From Pseudomonadota bacterium (GTDB lineage Bacteria; Myxococcota_A; Bradymonadia; UBA4248): 6,869 bases of DNA. Where the stretch lies: contig WQTY01000111.1 of NCBI GenBank assembly GCA_009786045.1, positions 1 to 6,869 of the forward strand. The letters run 5' to 3'. Below, one piece after another: positions 1-4,495 of this stretch. A program made the translations under genes and the position numbers. Each line of letters begins with the position of its first letter. Within the stretch, counting starts at the first letter, position 1. The notes under the pieces are model-generated. The model ran no database searches, was not told where the DNA came from, and saw only the letters and a list, made by a program, of their open reading frames with translations.

Positions 1-130
1 GCCACCCCCTTTAAAAAGGGGGCGCGGCCGATACGCGTCTACCCCCAAAGCGGGGCCTCAATCGCCGGCCCCGCAACGCCCGGCTGGTGCGACTGCGTCG
101 CACGGGCGCAGCGCGCTACGCCCGTGCCTG
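1..130. repeat. Run of C/G-rich stem-loops beyond the terminator
   Basis: No gene is visible. Successive inverted repeats occur: CCCCCTTT/AAAGGGGG (5-12/15-22), GCGGGGCC/GGCCCCGC (50-57/67-74), GTGCGAC/GTCGCAC (87-93/97-103) and GCACGGGCG/CGCCCGTGC (100-108/119-127). The last two share bases 100-103 and cannot both form fully. The neighbouring gene lies outside the window. Confidence 0.6.
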
Positions 131-167
131 AAAAAACGAAAAAAGCCCAACGTTTGCGTTGGGCTTT
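131..167 (-). terminator. Intrinsic terminator after the two-lipoprotein unit
   Basis: A perfect 11-bp stem (142-152 with 157-167) has a 4-base loop. On the minus strand it is followed by TTTTTTCGTTTTTT (144-131 read in reverse, partly overlapping the stem base). It starts 57 nt after the long lipoprotein stop. On the plus strand the tail is only TTT, so termination should act mainly on minus-strand transcripts. Confidence 0.9.
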
Positions 168-223
168 CCTGCCATGGGGCATTGGACGGCCTTAAACCAT
201 CACAATGTTACCGGCTGCATCTC

Positions 224-1594
224 CTAAAAGAGATCCGAAAAGAGATTGGTCAGGCCTGTAAAGTATTCGATATTGCTTTTGTCAAAGCAAGCCTTCTTGG
301 TGGGGAGATCGTCCACGGTCTGGCCTTCACCAGGCACGCCGTTGGGGATCTCAACGCAGCTGTAGCCCTCGCTCGTGCGGCAATCCGCGTGCGTGTCGCA
401 GCCCCTGAGGCACATGTCAAAGCCAACATCAATGGCACCCATGCCCTCGGTCTCGCTAATGAGCGTATAAGAGAACTTCTCCGTGCCCGCCGGACAAGGG
501 GCTGTCGAAGCTTTGGCATGATCACCCGTGGTAATCTTGCTTATCAGACCGCCCGCACCAAAAATTTTGCTGGGATTCACAAACAACTCAAGACTTTGGT
601 CGAGCTGACCATCAATATTGATAGCTGCCGTCAGGCAATAACCGTTGGGCGATGTAAAGGGTATGCCAGCAGTGAGTAACGCTTTGACAGGTGTGATGAT
701 CGCAAAAAGATCCAAATCCCCAAGTAATTCCTCAATGTTTATACCAATCAAAGCAAGTCCGGCAATGATAGATTCCGCTTTGTCCAAAACGGCGATCAGT
801 GAGTCAGGGAAGGTGATCGTCGTGTCATACATACAACCCACTGTCATGCCAGCCGGAGGCACAACACCATCGCATCCACTAATGCTCTTTGAGAAAAAGT
901 TTGGTGCGGTGATCATTTCGTTATCTTTAATGTCGTTGCCCACCAACGCCAGTACCATGAGACCAAGCGCATCCTTTAATTCCTTGCCCGTGACGGTAAT
1001 CGTGCAATCACTTTCACAGGTACAGGCAGCACCAATGGGGGTTGCGGGGCGTGCTACGACGCATGTGCCCTGGGAACAAACCTCGCCATCGCCGCATTGC
1101 ACGCCAACACAGGGATCAACACACTGACCATCGTCGCACTTCTTCTCTACGCCGCATGGCTCAAGCTTGTAGGCGCCATCCTGACCGCAACTCTGAATAC
1201 TGTTGCCAACACATGTCAGAACATGCTCACTTGGCTTGCACTCTGCCTTCTGCACACACACGCCATCCTTGCACTCGGTGCTACCCTCGCAAATGACGAG
1301 CTCCCACTGGCCATCTTTGCAGACAGAAGCCGTGCCATTGACGTTGCATTTCTTTTCGTTGCCCTGGCAGTTACCGGAGGGGAGACACGCGCCGTCCTGG
1401 CATGCAGTGCCGGCGTCACAAGTTGTGGTTTCCCACTTGCCATCCTTGCAGACCATGGCCGTTGCACCGCCGCTGCACTTTTTTTCGTTTGCCTTACATT
1501 CTGCCGTGTTGCCATCCGCCGCATCATCACAGGCTGCCAGGCCAGCTGAAAGCGAGAGCGTTGCCAAAACCATCATCCAGCGATTCAATTTCAT
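224..1594 (-). CDS. Cys-rich lipoprotein with three six-cysteine repeats, long paralogue
   Basis: A 456-residue predicted lipoprotein. The signal peptide ends in LAAC with Cys22 as the lipid site, followed by DD. Residues 33-158 form three repeats with six cysteines each: C33, 40, 49, 59, 65, 70; then C76, 83, 92, 102, 108, 113; then C119, 128, 136, 147, 153, 158. Each has a central 'CKDG.W' (or 'CGQDGAY') and a closing 'C.DG.C'. A four-cysteine module follows (C162, 167, 173, 178). Residues about 187-456 are homologous to the 202-residue lipoprotein upstream, with 12 matching cysteines, including the terminal C395/C399/C405/C413 module and C436. This domain carries an insertion (about 205-310) rich in hydrophobic helices and free of Cys apart from C241 and C254. 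Such repeats are typical of secreted or surface proteins with disulfide cores; the function is unknown. GAGGA lies 9 nt before the ATG. A strong terminator follows the stop by 57 nt. Confidence 0.9.
   Translation of the reverse strand: MKLNRWMMVLATLSLSAGLAACDDAADGNTAECKANEKKCSGGATAMVCKDGKWETTTCDAGTACQDGACLPSGNCQGNEKKCNVNGTASVCKDGQWELVICEGSTECKDGVCVQKAECKPSEHVLTCVGNSIQSCGQDGAYKLEPCGVEKKCDDGQCVDPCVGVQCGDGEVCSQGTCVVARPATPIGAACTCESDCTITVTGKELKDALGLMVLALVGNDIKDNEMITAPNFFSKSISGCDGVVPPAGMTVGCMYDTTITFPDSLIAVLDKAESIIAGLALIGINIEELLGDLDLFAIITPVKALLTAGIPFTSPNGYCLTAAINIDGQLDQSLELFVNPSKIFGAGGLISKITTGDHAKASTAPCPAGTEKFSYTLISETEGMGAIDVGFDMCLRGCDTHADCRTSEGYSCVEIPNGVPGEGQTVDDLPTKKACFDKSNIEYFTGLTNLFSDLF
1061..1498 (-). 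repeat. Coding repeat: three 43-45-residue Cys6 units plus a Cys4 unit
   Basis: This encodes residues 33-178 of the long lipoprotein. Units 1 and 2 have exactly the same cysteine spacing (period 43), and unit 3 drifts by one or two residues. The even cysteine count per unit suggests three internal disulfides in each. Confidence 0.85.
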
Positions 1595-1603
1595 TTCAAT
1601 CCA

Positions 1604-1608
1604 TCCTC
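1604..1608 (-). promoter_or_regulatory. Ribosome binding site of the 456-residue lipoprotein gene
   Basis: GAGGA on the minus strand, 9 nt before the ATG at 1594, supports the chosen start. Confidence 0.65.
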
Positions 1609-1683
1609 ATCAAAAAAGTTCAAACCCATCATGCTCTCGCCAGAACGGATGCCCGCGCATTGGTCAAGCCCATGGCACCGAAA

Positions 1684-2292
1684 CTAAAAGACAGTCAGTT
1701 TAATATCTCCACCCATGAAATCAAAGTTTTTCTCATGATAGCAAAACTTTGCGCCTTTTTTGCTCAGACACGACATTTCGCCATCCTGGTTGCAATCTGC
1801 ATCTGTTTCGCAGTTTTTGACGCAGGTTTTGTTCGTGATGATAACCATGTCGTTCATAATTTTATACTCAAACTGGCTCTCAAGCAAAGCGCTGCCCTTC
1901 GGGCAGGCGACCAGGGCATCGACATCGCCATAGTTGACCATTGAGCATAAGTTTGAGCCCTCGCATTTGACGGCCGACAGGGAGCAGTAACCCGCAGGAA
2001 AGTAAGTCGGCGGCGCAACCGACTTATACGCCTCGTCGATCGTCGTCAGGCAGACCAGCTCTGCGGCGGGGAAATCCTTAGCCGGTACATTGTCACACCC
2101 CTCAATGGGCTTGCCTGTTGGGAGCGGAATGCTCAGAACCGTACAGTCACTGCTGGTGCCTGTACACCGACAGAGTGCACCAATCCACTGGGTTTCTGTC
2201 GAGATCGTCACGTCATCATTATCGCAGCTGATTGCCACAAGAGGCAAAGCTGCTGCCATCGCGATTGCACCCATTCGATGCCAAAAATTCAT
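1684..2292 (-). CDS. Cys-rich lipoprotein, short paralogue
   Basis: A 202-residue predicted lipoprotein of unknown function. The signal peptide ends at ISC with Cys23 as the likely lipid site (the -3 residue is Ala, a slightly weak lipobox), followed by DNDD. The mature part has 14 further... cysteine-rich positions beginning with C41 and C43 and ending with a C-x3-C-[DE]-T-x-A-D-C-x7-C module (C147, C151, C157, C165) and C174. It is homologous to the C-terminal domain of the next gene's product: 'IGA.C.C', 'GYC', 'CP.G' and the terminal module align, and all 12 cysteines of that domain have counterparts here; C110 and C116 are extra. All are probably disulfide-bonded in the periplasm or at the surface. 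The ATG at 2292 is preferred because GAGG lies 6 nt upstream; the in-frame GTG at 2304 overlaps that site. The following gene starts 89 nt after its stop with no terminator between, so the two are probably cotranscribed. Confidence 0.85.
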   Translation of the reverse strand: MNFWHRMGAIAMAAALPLVAISCDNDDVTISTETQWIGALCRCTGTSSDCTVLSIPLPTGKPIEGCDNVPAKDFPAAELVCLTTIDEAYKSVAPPTYFPAGYCSLSAVKCEGSNLCSMVNYGDVDALVACPKGSALLESQFEYKIMNDMVIITNKTCVKNCETDADCNQDGEMSCLSKKGAKFCYHEKNFDFMGGDIKLTVF

Positions 2293-2298
2293 ATTAAG

Positions 2299-2302
2299 CC
2301 TC
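2299..2302 (-). promoter_or_regulatory. Ribosome binding site of the 202-residue lipoprotein gene
   Basis: GAGG on the minus strand, 6 nt before the ATG at 2292. The upstream in-frame GTG (2304-2302) overlaps this site, so the ATG is the likelier start. Confidence 0.65.
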
Positions 2303-2359
2303 ACTCAATCTCGTTGTTCGCCAAAATGGGGCATACCCACCACCCCTCAAAGCACGGCT

Positions 2360-2414
2360 AAACGGCATTGCAATGGTTTCATTCAATTGGCAATGACGAC
2401 GGGTATTGCCGTTT
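2360..2414. repeat. Interrupted inverted repeat upstream of the 202-residue lipoprotein gene
   Basis: AAACGGCA (2360-2367) pairs with TGCCGTTT (2407-2414). Within it are the perfect 10-base palindrome CATTGCAATG (2366-2375) and a GGCAAT/ATTGCC pair (2389-2394/2405-2410). It lies 68-122 bases before the start at 2292, where a promoter or operator would be expected. A regulatory role is only inferred. Confidence 0.4.
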
Positions 2415-2429
2415 CCCCGAAAAAATGAA

Positions 2430-2501
2430 GCGGTGGCGTATTCGCATCCGCGAATAGCCACCGCCGCAGCCCGTATTCGCGCCACCGCGCGCGAATAGGG
2501 C
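2430..2501. repeat. Twin hairpins with a shared TATTCGC core and a bulged G
   Basis: Hairpin 1 pairs 2430-2445 with 2450-2464 (outer GCGGTGGC/GCCACCGC, core TATTCGC/GCGAATA, loop ATCC). Hairpin 2 pairs 2469-2482 with 2489-2501 (outer GCCC/GGGC, core TATTCGCGC/GCGCGAATA, loop CACCGC). In both, a single unpaired G sits directly before the TATTCGC core on the plus strand. The outer stems differ in sequence yet still pair. This resembles REP/BIME-type palindromic units, though no family match can be asserted. Confidence 0.75.
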
Positions 2502-2523
2502 GCGCTCAAACCTTAGAGTTATA

Positions 2524-2610
2524 GCGTTTTCAGCTCAAACGAGCGCGAAAACCACCCCGCCCTTCGGGCATCCCTCCAAAGGAGGGGAATTCAGAGCATT
2601 TTCAGCTTAA
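2524..2610. repeat. Imperfect 15-base direct repeat flanking hairpin copy A
   Basis: GCGTTTTCAGCTCAA (2524-2538) and GCATTTTCAGCTTAA (2596-2610) match at 13 of 15 bases in the same orientation. They bracket hairpin copy A. This could be a repeat-unit edge or a remnant of duplication on insertion. Confidence 0.55.
2553..2586. repeat. Compound C/G-rich hairpin element, copy A
   Basis: Beginning with CACCCC, it contains GCCC-TTC-GGGC (2559-2569) and then CCCTCC-AAA-GGAGGG (2572-2586). The order of parts (CACCCC, stem capped by TTC, stem of CCCTCC type) matches copy B at 2704-2758, but the outer closing arm is missing. It is probably a shorter member of the same repeat family. Confidence 0.6.
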
Positions 2611-2703
2611 GTGACGACATAAGCAAACAGCATTTCCTCTGCTTGCAAAGCGAAGTACGTTGCCACAAACATAACACTTTGCCTCTACCCACAAGCAATG
2701 CAC

Positions 2704-2758
2704 GCACCCCTCCGTCGCCTTCGGCGCCACCTCCCCTGGAGGGGAGTGCAGGGGGTGC
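2704..2758. repeat. Compound C/G-rich hairpin element, copy B
   Basis: An outer inverted repeat GCACCCC (2704-2710) / GGGGTGC (2752-2758) encloses two inner stems: CGCC-TTC-GGCG (2716-2726) and CTCCCC-TGGA-GGGGAG (2731-2746). The result is a three-way, cloverleaf-like fold. It looks like a dispersed palindromic intergenic repeat. A related element lies at 2553-2586. Confidence 0.7.
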
Positions 2759-2793
2759 GGGGGAACAAGTTTCCCCGCAAAAAAGAACTCGCC

Positions 2794-3462
2794 CTAAAGC
2801 CTGGCCTGACGCAGGGCTTCTTTGGCGGCGTTTGATTGCCGGGGAGACAGGCTGCGTACGATGTCGCCGAGGCGTGCATCGCCGTTTCGGAAGTAGGCGC
2901 TGTCGATGGGGATTTGCCCCAGCCCTTCGATCTTGAACAGGTATGCCGGCGAGAGTTTGGGGATGATCGAGAGGCGCCGGCGGACTTCGACGATATCGTT
3001 GTAGTCGATGTCCTGGGTTTGGGTGAGCCGCCGAATGATCATGCCAGTGCGATAGAATGTGACACGGTGACGCAGCTTCGCGAGCGTTGCCAGCCCCATG
3101 GCTGCCATGGGAATGGTGACGATGAGCAATGCGTCGCGCAGGTTGGCGTGGGTTGGCGGCAGCAGGCAGGTCAGGCACAGCGGCAGAAACCAGGCTGCCG
3201 ACGAGACCAGGATGAGGCCAGGTCTTGGTTTTAGAACGGCGAGTGCCTGGCCGTGCACGGGATGTGATGGCTCAGAGAGCGGCGTTTCGGAAAGATTGAG
3301 GCTGCGGAGGCCCAGTACAGGGGCCGGGCCTTGCGGGGCATAGCGGCGAGCCCTGGCGCCGCGCCAGCGTACAGCAATTTTTGGCGCCAAAAACACCATC
3401 ATCAGCATGGCGCCGAGGAGCCCGAAGTACGGCCCGAGCTCGCTTCTGAGCGCTTCCATCAT
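2794..3462 (-). CDS. Membrane protein with three TM segments and a PH-like C-terminal domain
   Basis: A 222-residue protein of unrecognised specific function. Hydrophobic segments lie at about 10-28, 82-102 and 109-128. Between the first two is a Pro- and Arg-rich loop (about 30-80), whose basic character ('VRWRGARARR') suggests it is cytoplasmic. After the third TM segment, residues about 131-208 ('VTFYRTGMIIRRLTQTQDIDYNDIVEVRR' in shortened form: YRTGMIIRR then DIDYNDIVEV) have the strand-rich pattern of a bacterial PH-like (bPH/DUF304-type) domain; this is a weak family call from pattern. The C-terminus is basic. The start ATG (3462-3460) overlaps the TGA stop of the upstream lipoprotein gene as ATGA, and only a distant AGGA (11 nt) precedes it, so translation is probably coupled. 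A second ATG follows immediately and could also be used. It is the last gene of the kinase operon; no T-tract terminator is seen after its stop. The role is inferred only as a membrane partner of the kinase or lipoprotein. Confidence 0.82.
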   Translation of the reverse strand: MMEALRSELGPYFGLLGAMLMMVFLAPKIAVRWRGARARRYAPQGPAPVLGLRSLNLSETPLSEPSHPVHGQALAVLKPRPGLILVSSAAWFLPLCLTCLLPPTHANLRDALLIVTIPMAAMGLATLAKLRHRVTFYRTGMIIRRLTQTQDIDYNDIVEVRRRLSIIPKLSPAYLFKIEGLGQIPIDSAYFRNGDARLGDIVRSLSPRQSNAAKEALRQARL

Positions 3463-4484
3463 GGCTGGTTTGATCCTCGGAAGGGTTCCACCGTGACTTC
3501 GAAGCCGTACCCGTGACGGCCATTAAAGTCGCTCACGACGGCGCCAAACCGCAGGCGCTGCCCGCCATCAGCCGGCACGCCGTACAGGGGGGCAATTTCG
3601 ATGTTTTCGCTCACAAGATTGCCTGTGTGATTCCACAGATAACCTCTGTCCTTAAGGTTGAGTGAGGAAAGCTTGGGAAGGTGCCGGTTATCGGCGGTTC
3701 GGCGCCTGACACTGACGAGCACTTTGTCGACATTGAGATCGGTTTCCCAAAAAATATAATTGGCTTCTCCGGGCTTGTCGATGCGGGCGTTAAAAGTTTC
3801 CTTGCCGCTCAGGTAACCAAGCTCGTGTCTCGGAAGATCGTCGTACTTGTTGATTTTGACGATGTAGCCATATCTGCTGCCGCCGCGGTAATTGTTTGCG
3901 CAGGCTGGTGTCCAGCTGTTCTCGTAATTCGCATGCTCTTCGACGGCGATATAAAAACGCGCATCGCTTGGGGCCAAAAAGGCAACGCGTGCCTGGTGAG
4001 CCGTTGGCGAGTCGCCCGTTTTGGCCATGTTCATCAGCAGGAGGTTTCCTGAACGATCATAGATGGTGACGACGGGCTCTATGGCGCCAAACATCGTGCG
4101 TGTGACGAGGATTTCCATCGGTGTGCCGGCTTCGGCCAAAATGCCGATATAGTCAGCATCGCCGCCATGGACGATTTCCCTGCCATCATAGTAGCTGTGA
4201 CAGTCTGCATCAATGAGGCCGAAATAGCCGTTGGGATACTGGTTTGGATCACTGGTGATGAGGCTGCCCTCGAAGTAGCTGGCGTAATCGCCGCTAAGCG
4301 TGTTGTAGGGCCGGGCACAGCCCTGGTGAGACAGGCAGTCGCCGGCGTCCTCGTTATTCTTATAGGGGACGTAATAGGTGTCGTCGGGAACGAACGTGGA
4401 TGGCGTCACCTCATCGGCACAGCCGCCCAAATGAAGCATCAGAACTGCCGCCATGCTCGCGGCGACGCGGAGATTCATTGTCAT
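3459..4484 (-). CDS. Lipoprotein with PPC-like beta-sandwich domains
   Basis: A 341-residue predicted lipoprotein. The signal peptide ends in the lipobox LGGC (19-22), so Cys22 should be lipidated and the protein anchored in the envelope outside the cytoplasm. Residues about 108-212 have the pattern of a bacterial pre-peptidase C-terminal (PPC)-like beta-sandwich: D-A-D-Y-I near the start, 'EPVVTIYDRSGN', 'RVAFLAPSDARFYIAVEE' and a closing 'YGYIVKI'. A second, more diverged domain of similar style (about 223-335) begins with 'GYLSGKETFNARIDKPGEA'. Three cysteine pairs are possible in the mature part (C50, C56, C95, C195 are visible besides the lipid Cys; pairing unknown). No catalytic motif is seen, so a binding, adhesion or sensor role is more likely than an enzyme. 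The ATG at 4484 is chosen because AGGA lies 7 nt upstream and it opens directly on a signal peptide; the longer reading frame upstream overlaps the kinase out of frame. It sits 10 nt after the kinase stop and overlaps the next gene by ATGA. The fold assignment is by pattern only. Confidence 0.85.
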   Translation of the reverse strand: MTMNLRVAASMAAVLMLHLGGCADEVTPSTFVPDDTYYVPYKNNEDAGDCLSHQGCARPYNTLSGDYASYFEGSLITSDPNQYPNGYFGLIDADCHSYYDGREIVHGGDADYIGILAEAGTPMEILVTRTMFGAIEPVVTIYDRSGNLLLMNMAKTGDSPTAHQARVAFLAPSDARFYIAVEEHANYENSWTPACANNYRGGSRYGYIVKINKYDDLPRHELGYLSGKETFNARIDKPGEANYIFWETDLNVDKVLVSVRRRTADNRHLPKLSSLNLKDRGYLWNHTGNLVSENIEIAPLYGVPADGGQRLRFGAVVSDFNGRHGYGFEVTVEPFRGSNQP

Positions 4485-4491
4485 TGCGATG

Positions 4492-4495
4492 TCCT
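4492..4495 (-). promoter_or_regulatory. Ribosome binding site of the PPC-like lipoprotein gene, overlapping the kinase stop
   Basis: On the minus strand TAAGGA combines the kinase stop codon (4497-4495) with an AGGA ribosome site placed 7 nt before the ATG at 4484. This arrangement points to translational coupling, with ribosomes that finish the kinase starting on the lipoprotein. It also fixes the lipoprotein start. Confidence 0.75.

Larger units (their letters stand above)
2293..2793. other. Gene-free interval packed with hairpins and repeats
   Basis: This 501-base stretch separates the kinase operon (right) from the two-lipoprotein unit (left). No reading frame in it has a ribosome site, signal peptide or recognisable protein. 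From the right it holds a 6-bp stem (2760-2765/2771-2776), a compound C/G-rich hairpin (2704-2758), a second one of the same family (2559-2586), a direct repeat around the latter (2524-2538 and 2596-2610), twin bulged hairpins (2430-2464 and 2469-2501), and an interrupted inverted repeat (2360-2414) near the next gene. The promoter of the 202-residue lipoprotein gene probably lies between 2293 and 2430 on the minus strand, but no clear -35/-10 pair could be picked out. Confidence 0.7.

Noticed and set aside
182..679. A 165-codon plus-strand frame at the left end
   Set aside because: It is antisense to the Cys-rich lipoprotein and has no ribosome site or domain features.
2760..2776. GGGGAA/TTCCCC stem as terminator of the kinase operon
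   Set aside because: The minus-strand side lacks a T tract after the stem, so it is not a convincing intrinsic terminator.
2591..3178. A 195-codon minus-strand frame overlapping the PH-like gene
   Set aside because: Composition is Pro/Arg/His-rich, it runs through the repeat interval, and it lies out of frame with a well-supported gene.
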